The notes under the pieces are model-generated. The model saw nothing but the letters and a program-made list of their open reading frames with translations. It did not search any database and was not told where the DNA came from. From positions 9,216,655 to 9,280,654 of the forward strand of contig OX326961.1 in NCBI GenBank assembly GCA_946800325.1: a DNA stretch of 64,000 nt, read 5' to 3'. The position numbers and the translations under genes were made by a program. Of the stretch, positions 44,205 through 55,830 are shown in pieces (within the stretch, counting starts at the first letter, position 1; every line of letters starts with the position of its first letter). Origin of the DNA: Luzula sylvatica. Its lineage: Eukaryota > Streptophyta > Magnoliopsida > Poales > Juncaceae.

Positions 44205-47198
44205 TTTATTTACATTTCTTGTATATGAAAATGACATTAACTTACTCAAACTTTGCATGGACTAATTCAGTACTTAATTGGGTGATTATTAAGAAAAAGA
44301 TGTATTTGTTTAATGGAAATCTTTATGAATCTTCATGTTTTCATGAACTATCCCGTGTTACGAAACATGGAAACAATCTCATTCAAATACATCAACATAT
44401 CAATATATCTTAAGCCAAAGAACAAAATAATTGAAACAAATATACAAGAGCATCCTTGTTATGCGCTAATTTGTACGAGAAAAACCAACAATTAATCCAA
44501 ATAATCTCAAAATCCAAAACAACAAAAACAAAAGACAAATGAAGGAACATTAAAAAACAAAAATGCATACTTTGATGAGAAGGAAAAAATCACCCCCACA
44601 TTCTTATTGGGACATTCTCCCTTTTGGTGGGTGCATTTATTTCAAGCATCAGATTGTTTTTTTGGGTTCTCTAGCAGATTGGAAATGGAGTTCCACGACT
44701 CCAAATCAAGATATCAAGAGCGGAATTCAGACTTCGGCTTTAGTTGACATTCGGAAACTGAGAAATGGGATGCGCATCGTATATTAACAAAAATAATACC
44801 AAGATATTAACAATTGTATAAATTACAACGTATAAATTGTGAGGCCTGGTATTAACAAATTTTGTTGACTTCACCAAATTCATTCCACCATATGCAAATT
44901 TGTAATTTATACCATGCAGGATATTAACAAAAATAATATGAAGATGGGTCTTTAGAATATTTATTTTGGAGTACAATTTCTATAAAATCGTGAGTACGCT
45001 ATCTATCATTTTTTATTTTTTTGGAGGACTTTAAAATTTGGTGATATTTGTCATTTGCCAAATGGAAGGGTTGGGCTTTGATAGGCGGTACCGCAATAGT
45101 TCCATGAAGGAATGACAAGCATGGAATTAGGTTTTTCATTTTTATTGGATTTAAATAAACGTTTAATTAATGAAGTTTGATAATGAACATCTGAGCATTA
45201 ACAAGGTAACTACAAAAAACAGTCAAGGTCACTTTATGAAATTAGTTCTTTCATTTTTATCTCAATTAAGAAACATAAATCATAGTTAACTTGATATATA
45301 ACATCAATTTAAACGGACATGTATAAATATGATATTTGAACAATTCAAACGGTACTTGATGAAAAATTTATAAATATCATGATTCACTGAGGCAAACGTA
45401 CTCAATAAATTCGTGCATTCGTAATTTGTTAATATCGCGCAATCAATATATATAATATATTTATAGAAATTTAAGAAATCACAGTGAACTGCAACACTAA
45501 ATAAAAAATGAAATATCGCCGAAAAAGGCCAAAAATAAAAGAAAATAAAAAAAATAACATATCACCAAAAAAATGATCACAAATTCGAGAGCAACCGCGC
45601 AATTGCGCAAGACGAGAGCCAGTATATTCTTCATGCCATGGTATCCTCCAATATCAATAAAAACTTCTAAAATGTATATATGATAAATGTGAAAGTTGGC
45701 ATGATCCATCTTCTCGAAATGAAAAAGAAAGATAGATCATATATGGAGAAACAAAATACTTAAATAAACATGAAGAATCGTATCAAAACGAGGTTTGCAT
45801 GTGTTATCTACCAGTTCACACTAGTAATGTCACTATTTACTGTACAGCATACAAGTTATATATGACTAATTATATATAGACTGATTGTTTTATAATACAT
45901 GAATGAATAACTAACTTTAGAAATAATCGATTTTCACATGTATATTCATCAATATGCAACGGATCAAAAAGGGCCGTTTGATAAAAAGATTCCCAAGAAT
46001 TAAAGAGGTTGAAATTTGAAATATACATGTTGCTCACACTAGTTAGATTTTAATATTCATTTATCATTTTATCAAGAAAAACTAACAAATAACAATAACG
46101 ACAATATTAAAAAAACATACTTGAAATTTTTTTAAAATAAAAGATTGTGAAATTATAAAAAAATTATAAAAATAATGAAAATAAAAACTAATTGTTAAAA
46201 AATATTTTTCTACCAATATAATTTGAAGGTATTCTTTTAATATTTTTGTTTATTTTATTATTATTTGACGTTAGTTTTTCTTGACAAAAATAATAAATTA
46301 ATATTAAAATCATATAACTATAACATATAACAATTCTTGTTTTGAAATTATTATGTGTTAAAAATATTTAATGATTTTTTTTTAATTAATAAAATATAAC
46401 AAAAATAGTTTTTTTAACTATCAAATATGAAAATTGAAGGGTATTTTGGTCCAAAAAGTAATTAATCCTCATCCAAAGTTAAAATTAACCCCTATAGGAG
46501 AGTATTTGAAAACGAAAGTTTGATTTGATGGGTTTTTTTTGGAGTTTCTAAAAAGTTAGAGGTTTTTTCTAAAATATCCAAAAAAATTAGAGAATTTCCT
46601 AAAAAGTATTTCTGAAAATATCTTCACAAAAATATATTACATTAAGTATTGTCAAACAAAAGAAGTATGTACATATTTTAGATTTCTTATATTCAAACAA
46701 AAATATATGTATAGCCCAAGCAGTATTTTTTTTTTATGCTGGGTTCTATATGAAAATTGAATATTGAATATATTAATTAATTGCAAGAGAAATATTAAAT
46801 ACGAACACACAAATTTATTGAGTACATAAATGTATAACTTGTGTGTTTTAAAAAAACTTTTCATATTGTTGGTTATATTGACATTAGATACGATGTAAGC
46901 ATCAGATTCAAAATTCATTTAGAAAGAGGTTTATTATTTATATTTTAATATATACGTGATTATTTTAAATTTTTTATCTCAAATGAATCATTGATTTCGG
47001 TGGAGTTAGTTAATTCAATTTGGTTTCTGAAAATAGTAAGGGTAGTTATATTTCGTACTGTTGAAATATAAAACTGAAGTTAACCAAAAAATACAATACT
47101 TGAAGCTCGAAAATATTTGAAAATATTGTTAATAAAAATGAAAAATAAAATAAAAATAATGTACATACGGTCAAATTTTATATTTTGATGTTGGGCTT
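44205..47198. other. AT-rich intergenic DNA, 3 kb
   Basis: No gene recognised. 45595-45610 contains GCGCAATTGCGC, the core of the Helitron palindrome at 11852, without a CTRR end. Confidence 0.45.
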
Positions 47199-47207
47199 TT
47201 TATTTTA

Positions 47208-48632
47208 GGGATAATTTGAGGTATGTCCTTTCAAAAACTAAAAATATCATATTTGTCCCTCTAAAATTCTTAATATCATATTTATCCTTCTAAATCTCCA
47301 TTCTTATCAAATTAAACCAAAATTAACTTTCATGTTAGATTTGACAGAAAAAAAAGATAAAAAAGACCATTTTATCCTTCTACCTTCTTCCCATTGAACT
47401 CAATGGTGTCTTTCGTGCTCAACTCACAACTCCATTGTTGACGATTGAGCTCATGTGTGTTATCACGAGGAGACAAAAGCTCTTTCTACCAACTAAAGTA
47501 TATGAATATCAACCATACAAACTCGCAACCACGTGGAGATTGAACTCACAGGCTCCTTTTGAGTTTTCAAAAATATTGGCGATTAAACTCCATTTCTGAC
47601 ATATTGAAGTGGGTTAATCCATTTCGAAGGGAAAAAAAACTCACTAATTTCTTTTGGCAATTCACTCGTGATTCAAACTCCCTTTACATATACCCTCAAA
47701 GTTAACATTTTACTCTGAAACCTCGTCATGAAACCTTGTCAAGCATTTCTTTTTGAAGGAAAAAGTCATGGGTACTTATTTTTATTTCTGAATTCTGATT
47801 GTTTCTTGTTATCTTGTGGTTAATTGGGATGGATTAAGAACAATAAGGTTCAATTGTGGATCTAGCTGCCAGTATTGCAGCGCATGTGGAGAATTATTTT
47901 TCAAATTTTAAATATTTTCATTTGTTGAATATATTATAGAAATTCAATACATTGATATAATCTTACATGTTAATTGTGTTCTTCCATTATTTTCTTGGTT
48001 AATTAGGTATGGGCTAAGCACAATTAGAAATAAATTCTTATGAACTAGGATTAATTGCAGTTGAATTTGGGCCAGTTTCGTCATACAAACGATTTAGGCT
48101 CATTTGAGTTTTGTTTAATCCAAGGCACTCAATGGCCGGAGAACGAGAAGTAAAGACTAAAATGCATTCTAACTGTTCGATAAAATGTCTAGAGCAGGGG
48201 TCCAATATGCAAAAGTCGCCAAACTCTCACATTACTCGGAATCTTAACAGTTGATGTAGTGTTAAATCGATGTAGTTTGGAGGGACATCATCGAATTTGC
48301 CACCAACAATGTTCATCCGCCATAACTGATTGTTACATAGGAAACCACAGTTGATTTTTTACTTGGTAAAATGCATCGCAAGACTTCTTGAACTGGTTCA
48401 AAACAAAATGATTTTTATTAGTTTGTGATTTTTTGTTTTATTTCACATATGTTCATTGTTCATTGTATATGTTTTTCATTTTCTTCTTCTTTTGATATGT
48501 TAAATGGTACTTTGTCTTTTTTCATTTTTAAGATTTGAAGATATATGTTATCTGAAATATTACATAGAATTTGGAACAAGTGATGTGCAAGAAAGAAGTT
48601 GTTTGTGTGTGTGTGTTCGAGAGATAGCGATT

Positions 48633-48695
<63 letters not shown>

Positions 48696-48954
48696 AGAGA
48701 AGGGTTCAAAGGCTATTTTGGTCAAACTAATTTTACATTTAATGAGTTAATGAGCATTAGAACTTTAATGATGATGATCTTTAACGGAAATTTAATGGAG
48801 AGTTAACAGATTGGATATTTTTGATAATCTTTTTAGTTTGAAAGGATAAATTTGATAAGTTCTTAGTTTTAAAAGGACAAATATGATATTTACATTTTTG
48901 TAGGGACAAATTTGATATTTTAACTTTTTGGAGGGATATACATGAAATTACCCC
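47208..48954. mobile_element. MULE-type element with long inverted arms (1747 bp)
   Basis: A perfect 9-bp TSD TTTATTTTA (47199-47207 and 48955-48963). Ends GGGATAATTTGAGGTATGTC and, inverted, GGGGTAATTTCATGTATATC. Arms of 100-150 bp repeat AAAATATCAAATTTGTCCCT phrases. The interior has no recognisable gene, so it is non-autonomous. The 59505 region is a decayed relative. Confidence 0.9.
48635..48690. repeat. (GA)n microsatellite
   Basis: About 28 GA units inside the MULE. Confidence 0.98.
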
Positions 48955-49009
48955 TTTATTTTATGTCGGGCTTTAAAAGATGAGAATTCAGCTGCACCAT
49001 TACCATTTT

Positions 49010-49615
49010 GACGCTGGTGGTGTTTAGACAAATCGGCCGGCGAAATTGGGATCGGTGTGTTTCGGCAACTTGGCCGACGAATCAAAAGTCGGTATGTTTC
49101 GATAACTTGGCTGGCGAAACAAGGGTGGGCCTGTTTCGGCAAAAGAGCCATGGAAACAAGGGTTTAGGGTGTTTCGGCAACTGAGCCATGGAAACAAGGG
49201 AAGGGTTTAGGGTGTTTCGGCAAAAGAGCCATGGAAACAAGGGTTTAGCCGTTAGGGTGTTTCGGCAACTGAGCCGGCGAAACAAAAGTTCAGTGTGTTT
49301 CGGCGCACCGAGCCGGCGAAACAAGGATTCAGTGTGTTTCGGCTACTGAGCCGACGAAACAAGGGTTTAGCGTGTTTCGGCCACTGAGCCGACGAAACAT
49401 GGGTTCAGAGTGTTTCGTCGACTGAGCCGGCGAAACAATGGTTTAGTGTGTTTCGGCGACTGAGCCGGCGAAACAACGGTTTAATGTGTTTCGGCCTCTG
49501 AGCCGACGAAACAAGGATTTAGTGTGTTTGGGCCACCGAGCCAGCGAAACAAGAGTTAAGTGTGTCGGCCACTGAGCCGGCGAAACAAGGGATTTCGGCA
49601 AATATACTGGTGAAA
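49010..49615. repeat. Tandem array of ~38-bp hairpin units
   Basis: About 15-16 units of the form GTTTCGGC-(ACTGA)-GCCGGCGAAAC plus a spacer AAGGGTTTAGTGT. Each unit is itself an inverted repeat (GTTTCG..CGAAAC, extended by GC/GC), and the stem is kept while loop and spacer vary. The array is CpG-rich in AT-rich surroundings. It has no cas context and lies in a plant genome, so it is not a CRISPR. Confidence 0.93.
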
Positions 49616-50055
49616 CAAATGTTTTCTACGCCACAATTTGTACCGAAATTTGCTGAGAGTTCACTGCCAGTTCAAAATCCTTCGATTTATCTGTATCATT
49701 TAGGGATTTCGAATTGTGAATGAGGTAAGCTTAAAATTTTGTTGTCAAATTTCATATCTCTATCATCTCTATACTGAAGAAACTTTTTAAATTTTGGTTA
49801 ATTTCCAGTTTATGTTACTGGTCAATTACACGAATTGGATGTGTTGTTTGTTAATTTTTAATTATTCGTTAATTTACATGCTGTGTATTACTGGTCAATT
49901 TGATAAAGCATTGCGAAGAATTTTTCCTCAGCTTTAGTTACTGTTCTTGAAGTCACGAATTGCTTCCCTTTTCCAGTATTTTTCTTTCTCAAAAACAAAT
50001 CAGCAACACGACATGAAAATTAAATAATTTTGGGGGCTAACTTGAATAATTGTAG
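49616..50055. other. AT-rich intergenic DNA
   Basis: Nothing recognised apart from intron-like sequence before the eIF3h fragment. Confidence 0.4.
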
Positions 50056-50290
50056 GTTTCAGACAAAAGAAGAAGACGAAGAAGTAGAATCTGATGGGGC
50101 AAATTACCAGCTCGAAATGATGAGATGGTTTCGAGATGTAAATGTCGATATAACAGTACTGTTGGTTGGTACGTTTTGTTTTTTATTTTTATTTTTTTTA
50201 AATCAATTTAATATGATTTAATGTAATTTTTGTTCACATTTTAAATTAGGTATCAATCTACTTTGGCGGCGTCGTTACTTGCATCGCATG
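50056..50290 (+). pseudogene. eIF3h exon fragments
   Basis: Exon 50056-50168, after TTGTAG, reads EEDEEVESDGANYQLEMMRW then FRDVNVD. This is the MPN-domain segment of translation initiation factor 3 subunit h (plant consensus EADGANYQLEMMRCLREVNVD). A +2 shift in the following ..NNTVGW breaks the frame before the donor GTACG. A second piece from 50250, after AATTAG, reads YQSTL, the next residues of eIF3h, and 50386 repeats GTATCAATC. Preserved splice ends indicate a DNA-level copy. Later exons are absent. Confidence 0.85.
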
Positions 50291-51040
50291 AAAGGCCCCT
50301 CGTGTATACCATCCACTTTTATTTTATTAATTATTAGTATTAATATTTAATATATATTATTTATTTATTTTTGTTTGTTTTTCAGGTATCAATCCTCCAC
50401 CAGATAGAAACATAATAACAAAATGGTAAACGTATTAATCGCAGTTCCTCCATTCTATACTCGGGTCTAAGAAATCCCTTATTATTTCATGCCAATGTGT
50501 GTCTTTAATTAATTAATTATTATGAATATATTTTTGTAGGTATTCCTTCTAATGAACAAAATGAGATTATCTCCAGTTGAGACGGTGAAGCGGGGTCAGA
50601 GTGGTCTAGCCAGTGATGAGTCTGAAATGAAATCAGGTAGGCAGGCTAAATATGATATATTTTTTGGTAATTAATACAATTCGGTGAATCATTAATATTT
50701 TGTAATTCTAAAAACATTCTTTTATAGAGATCTTTTTGCAATTTAGTCATAATGCAGGGGCTTTTGTGCAAATGTGAAGATTTTTTTGGCTGCTCCCATG
50801 TTTTGCTCGAAGAATGATGATCTGCAGTCCTATTCGATTATATATAATTTTGCGCAGGAGCTCGAAGAACAGTGTGCTTGTTTGAGAAATGTAATTTTTT
50901 CCCTCATGTTGGTAAATAATATTTATTAATAAAAAATTTAAATAACTTGTATGGAATTACAAGTATCATCCACACGGGTACAAATCTGTCATTTTCGCGC
51001 TCCGGATTTTATTTAGATTCAACACACCCATTATGAGGTA
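50291..51040. other. Unassigned, some exon-like stretches
   Basis: 50546-50637 reads NKMRLSPVETVKRGQSGLAS with a GT donor after AAATCAG. Not identified. Confidence 0.35.
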
Positions 51041-51935
51041 TAACATCACAAAAATGTACATCTTAATACCTGCTGCAAATCAATCGAGGACGCAATCTCA
51101 CAGAACTTGTAAATTCAAATTTGATATTATGTTAAAAATCTGTAAACACCCAATGAGTAATAATAGTCATAATGATATGTGAACAATAAAGAATTTACTG
51201 AGCAACATCGTTTTGAAACTCGATCGATTTTGCCGAGTTCCCTCTCTTCTAAAATCCAGCTGGCACAATTTCTAAAATTAAACACAAAGATATTATTGAG
51301 AATCGAAGCCCTGTGTAATATCAAAATGATAAAAACCACTATGGGTCCTTTTGCAGGGGCCTTTTTGCAATTCCTGCAAAATGAAGGGGATTTTTGTAGA
51401 AAAATTAAGGTCTAAGGTTTGTTAATTAATGGAGATTTCTCGAGGTTTAACTTCCTCAAGCAAATAGCTATCCTAATCCTAATATTATATTTAATGCCTA
51501 GTTTGTATATTGGTTAATAAAATAATATGACAAAATATCTGATGAAAATAAAATCACCATCGAAATTTCAAATTTGGGTGTTTCAAGGAATTTATTTCTT
51601 TAAAAAAATAAGCTGAAAGTCTTTTGTAATAAAATATATAATAATGATTAATGAGTTAGCTGTGTTGCACGGATACGCCAATACGTCGATACGGCAACGC
51701 GTATCGGATACGACGATACGGCAATTTAACATATGATTTATGATACGATACGGATACGGCGATACGGATAAACTTGGTTTTTTGAAGTATCCGCGCAACA
51801 TAGAGAGTTAGTTTAAGTTTACATACTTGTTCTATACATTTCTCCTTATCATTGGATCAAATAAGGGTATTATGAAAATAATATAATGCAATTATGTAAA
51901 TTATTTTCCGAGAAACAAATATAAAAATATACAGT
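51041..51935. repeat. Segmental duplication, copy 1
   Basis: Collinear with 55831-56574 from ACATCACAAAAAT to AAAATATACAGT. Without the MITE and one TSD it measures 743 bases, against 744 in copy 2. Both contain, on the minus strand, an exon-like piece after TTAATTTTAG reading NCASWILEERELGKIDRV. Confidence 0.93.
51660..51803. mobile_element. Small hAT-type MITE (144 bp)
   Basis: Ends CTGTGTTGCACGGATAC and, inverted, CTATGTTGCGCGGATAC. The TSD is TGAGTTAG / AGAGTTAG (7 of 8). The body is GATACGGCGATACGG-type sequence. The duplicate segment at 56425-56440 keeps the empty target AATGAGTTAGTTTCC, which confirms the insertion. Confidence 0.93.
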
Positions 51936-52480
51936 GCTAATTATATAATGCTGTTGTTCGAACACTAGGTGGTTTCGAGGAACTGCAGATCTGGATTTCT
52001 GAGGGCAAAATTGTAATTATATAATTTCATAAGTCTGTAGCTAATTATATAATGCTGATTTTGCATTTTAGATTTTAAAACGAGTCATTCAATCTTGCGA
52101 TCATTTATGCATAATCGGCTTTATCCAGGTTCAGGTCTGATCCAAAATCAGAGAAAAAACCAAGGACTAAAATGTAAATTTGTGACTTTGAGAGGGGTTC
52201 ATGGAAATTAATTAAATAGAAGTAGAACTGGAGTTCAAGGCTCGGTGTCTGTGTAAATAATCTCTTTTGGAGATAAATTACAAGTTATATCTTAAAATGA
52301 ACAATGATCTTCGTAACAAAACACATAAAACAAAAACATCCTACATGGACCATGCATACCATGTTCATTCATAAAATCATCCGCTTTGCTCTCCTTCTCA
52401 TTTCTCATTCTAGGTCTATCCGCCGCCCCCATCAGAGGCGTGTCTTTCTCTTTCCTCTGTCCGTCTGATGTAGCCACAGG
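51936..52480. other. Intergenic DNA
   Basis: Nothing recognised. Confidence 0.35.
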
Positions 52481-52508
52481 CGAAAGCGAAAGCGAAAGCG
52501 AAAGCGAA
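52481..52508. repeat. (GCGAAA)n hexanucleotide
   Basis: About 4.5 units, directly before the ATG at 52512. Confidence 0.9.
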
Positions 52509-52511
52509 GCT

Positions 52512-53032
52512 ATGCTACCAGAGACTACGCCCCACTTCTCGGAGTCTGGTACTCAGTTGGATCTATCGTTTATCTGTCGTGGCGAGAGGCAAGGAAGCCA
52601 CGTCAGCTCCTTTCTCGACGCAAGTAGAGAAAGCTCCATTATTGCGGATCTGATATCTTTGTCCAATAGTCTCGATCTTCTTGCTTGGAATGGAAACTCG
52701 GGAGAGAAGCTCCATCGTTGCGGATCTGATTTCTTTGTCTTTACCAACTGTGGCGGCATTATGTTTAAGATGCATCATCCGAGGTATGCAGCTTCCGTTT
52801 CGGGTTCTTTTTTACATATTTTCTTCCAAATTGGGTGTATTTCTCTCCTCTTGCACTTAAAACTACGATACACTTGAAACACCAGTTTTCTTGAACAATT
52901 GACAAACAACAGCTCACATTCTTCAAATCCAGAACATTGCTTGATGCGGTGCTAAGAGGAAAGAAGATAGATTCAGTCCCAAATCCACAACTTGTAAAAT
53001 CCACTGACATAATAGTTCAAAAGGAGCGTTGA
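52512..53032 (+). CDS. Hypothetical two-exon protein (~125 residues)
   Basis: From ATG 52512 (MLPETTPHFSESGTQL..) the frame is open to CATCCGAG|GTATGC (donor near 52783). Joining to the acceptor AAATCCAG| (near 52931) continues in frame as TLLDAVLRGKKIDSVPNPQL and ends KSTDIIVQKER-stop at 53030-53032. Exon 1 contains a ~50-base imperfect duplication (GAGAAAGCTCCATTATTGCG and GAGAAGCTCCATCGTTGCG). I do not recognise the protein. It is either a small lineage-specific gene or another captured fragment; the neat in-frame splice is the only support. Confidence 0.3.
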
Positions 53033-53272
53033 GCGGCTCCACAATAAAATCCTATTCTGGATCTAAATGTGGTGTGTCGAGTGATGATAGCGAGACTAAC
53101 GACGAAAGAGAGAGACGAAACTCGAAATCCCGTCTCCAATGGAAGACGCGGTAAATATTTACAAACAAATATTCGTTCCTTTCGTATTTTTTTAATATTC
53201 TATTTTTTTCGATTTACATCTGCAAAGGAAGAAATGGTCCCGGATTGGAAGACAACGCGGGTTCGACCCGGA

Positions 53273-53312
53273 ATCAACAATGATGACTCAACAATGAGTC
53301 ATCATTGTTGAT
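53273..53312. repeat. Perfect 18-bp hairpin with 4-base loop
   Basis: ATCAACAATGATGACTCA, loop ACAA, then the exact inverse complement. The stem contains TGACTCA. The surrounding sequence gives no arms of a larger element. Confidence 0.95.
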
Positions 53313-53556
53313 CTAGCGGATTGTAACGGTATCCTCTCTGTCCAGCGTAACGATAATTATGTACTTATCCTTCACAATTAGGAACTTCGGATTCGTTGCG
53401 AAGATTTTGGGTTGTCACATGTGACACGTGGACCTAAAAAATTCTCAATTATTTAGTCTTATATTGAAATATTGAGAAAGTTTCAATCTCTTAACTTCGG
53501 ATTCGTTTTTTTTTTCCTCATTCCCCCCTGAATTCTTGATTAATTTGTATTGGCAG

Positions 53557-53995
53557 GTACATAAAAAAAATTATACAAAATAACGGGCTTTCTGTTCGAG
53601 AGGATGCTGTTGGTAACATTTACGGCAGTTGGTAATTTTGAAATGAATTAATGACAATTAAATTGGCCAATATTACTTAATCATTATTTGCAATTTTTCA
53701 GGGACGGTACTGAAAAAGATCTCGAAGCGGTTGCAACTGGATCCAATTCCATATTCAGGAAAATATGATGGTGTAGTTGGTGTTTTAGGTGCTATTGAAG
53801 CAATTAATTTATTAAAAAGGTTTATAAAGTTATATTTAATTTCTAATTCTTAACAAAATTACCAAATTATCAAATATACCCCTACAAAATATAGGTCTGG
53901 TTTTTGAGCCCAGAAGACCATTAGAGGGGTTATAATGTTTACATCTGAAGAACCAACTCGATTTGGTATCAGCTGTTTAGGAAGGTCCCTCTCTC

Positions 53996-54047
<52 letters not shown>

Positions 54048-54500
54048 ACATTTTCGAAATTTGTTTATTTTTTAAAATAAAAATTCGAAATATTTGCAGT
54101 CCATTATTAGCAGGGAGCAAAGAATTAGCGAATTCGTTAAAAGAAACATTCGATTCGCAAAATATTTCATTTTTTAATGCCGCAAATTCTGCGGGATATA
54201 ATCTCTCTCCTCAAGAATTACCGAAATTAGTTTTAAAAAAAGGGAGTTATTTCGCTTTTATCGAATTGCACATCGAACAATGCCCTTGCTAGAAGACGAA
54301 GGTACGTACCGCTCTTTTTGCGATTATGTATGAATGCAGGAACTAATTTGCAAATTTGATTTGTTTTGTGCAATTCAAAAAGGTTGTTAAAATTAATTAA
54401 TTAATTTTCATAAAAAAATTCAAAAATGTCACTGCGGAATTAGCCTTAGCGGTTGAAAAACACGTTTTGAACTCTGTGGCTCAATTGATACCGACCGTAC
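53557..54500 (+). pseudogene. Ureidoglycolate hydrolase (UAH) pseudogene
   Basis: Five exon pieces with kept splice ends. 53557-53631: NGLSVREDAVGNIYGSW. 53702-53819: EAVATGS, then in another frame IPYSGKYDGVVGVLGAIEAI. 53895-53984: TSEEPTRFGISCLG. 54100-54301: SPLLAGSKELANSLKETF ... KKGSYFAFIELHIEQ. 54431-54500: TAELALAVEKHVL. These follow, in order, the plant M20-family amidohydrolase that releases ammonia from ureidoglycolate in the endoplasmic reticulum during purine/ureide breakdown. Lesions: an 11-base deletion at 53744/53745 removes the His-Ile-Asp of the GSHID metal site and shifts the frame; small insertions lie in 53900-53930; a frameshift gives TAG at 54290-54292. The exon(s) before ..AELALAVEK and the 3' half are missing. 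No alternative family fits as well. Confidence 0.92.
53988..54043. repeat. (CT)n microsatellite in a UAH intron
   Basis: About 28 CT units with one CCC interruption, beginning three bases after the splice donor. Confidence 0.97.
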
Positions 54501-54870
54501 CAAACCCTAATTTTTATTTGGTACGTTAATTTTTATTTTTTGCTACATTTTGTAGGAATTCTTGAGCTACATCTGTGAATTTTGTAGAAAAATGATTTAT
54601 TTGAATTTTGGGTGATAAGGAGAAATGAAGTGATTGAAATAGTACACACAAGTCTGCAATTAATATATCGTAAAATCGGAAAGTAAAATTATCTGAATTT
54701 GAATTGAATAATTGAAAAAAAAAACAAATTGGAAAACATATGGTAAATGACATGTTATTTTTGTTTTTGCTATAAAATAATTATTTGTTTTCCATTAAAG
54801 ATAAAAAATAAAAATTCAATTAGCAAAAAAACAAAAAATTCAAAACGTCCAACATCGGAGCCACGTATCC
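54501..54870. other. AT-rich DNA
   Basis: Nothing recognised. Confidence 0.35.
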
Positions 54871-55437
54871 ACGTTGGCCGGGTAACCGAAAGTGCCGGTC
54901 TAACCGCGTGGGCCGCGTACCCCTTGGGCCGGATAACCGCGTGGTCCGCTAATGCGTGGGCCGCGTAAAAGAGTGGGCCTAGTAACCGCATGGGCCGGGT
55001 AAAAGAGTGGGCCGCGTACCCCTTGGGCCGGATAACCGCATGGGCCGGGTTAAAGAGTGGGCCGCGTACCCCTTGGGCCGGATAACCGCATGGGCCGCTT
55101 ACTGCGTTCGCCCGGTAAAAGAGTTGGCCCAGTAACCGCGTGGGCCGTGTATAAGAGTGGGCCGCGAACCCCGTGGGCCTAGTAAACGCGTGGGCCGGGT
55201 CCAGCGTGTGCAGCGTACATCGTGGGCCGCGTACCACGTGGGCCGGATAACCGGGTGGGCAGACTACCGCGTGGGCCAGGCAGCATAGTGGGCCAGGAAC
55301 CGCGTGGGCCGCATACCGCATGGGTCGGATATTCCGCATGGTGCGAGCAACAGTGGGCCAGAAACCGCGTAGGCCGGGTAAACTTTTAGGCCGCGGGCCT
55401 TTTATAGCGTGGGCTGTGTACCAACGTGGGCCACATT
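54871..55437. repeat. CG-rich TGGGCC minisatellite
   Basis: About 30 subunits of ~17 bp such as GTGGGCCGCGTACC, TTGGGCCGGATAACCGC and ATGGGCCGGGTAAAAGA. They are grouped near 55007-55107 into a 50-bp higher-order period. It is strikingly CG-rich against its flanks. Every subunit contains TGGGCC, the site II core bound by TCP factors. A 270-codon open frame on the minus strand is a by-product of the repeat. Confidence 0.93.
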
Positions 55438-55507
55438 CACCTGCAAAAAGTGCACACACATTATTACACTTCACACACCACACAGACCCACACAATATAC
55501 ATACCAA

Positions 55508-55510
<3 letters not shown>

Positions 55511-55548
<38 letters not shown>
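55511..55548. repeat. (AC)n microsatellite
   Basis: 19 AC units. Confidence 0.98.
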
Positions 55549-55550
<2 letters not shown>

Positions 55551-55830
55551 CAATCGACACAAGCACACACAAAGAAAGACAAACAAATTCAATTTCAATT
55601 CAATGACTATTAATTAATGATCTCGAGATGCGCTCTGACTCGAAAACGTACATGTTGCCGCAGACTTGTTCTCTGAACTGAACATCTTCACATGAATTTG
55701 AATATTCAAACATTGTGCAAACTTAAATTAATTTATAATAATGAAAATAATCAAAACTTACTGAGTAAGCTCGTGTTCTTATCAAATGAACTCTGAAATT
55801 GAATCGATTTTGCCGAGTTCCTCTTCGAAT

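Noticed and set aside
48504..48806. 100-codon frame around the GA repeat
   Set aside because: The Arg/Glu run is the (GA)n microsatellite. It lies within a MULE interior without domain.
49010..49615. CRISPR-like array of palindromic repeats
   Set aside because: The window is plant nuclear DNA, spacers are short and near-identical, and no cas genes exist. It is a minisatellite.
53250..53285. tRNA-like box B (GGTTCGACCC) near 53264
   Set aside because: No box A at the right distance upstream, no acceptor stem, no A-rich tail. Not a tRNA or SINE.
54770..55582. 270-codon minus-strand open frame
   Set aside because: It lies almost wholly in the TGGGCC tandem repeat and the AC repeat. The peptide is a translation of the repeat and lacks any domain.
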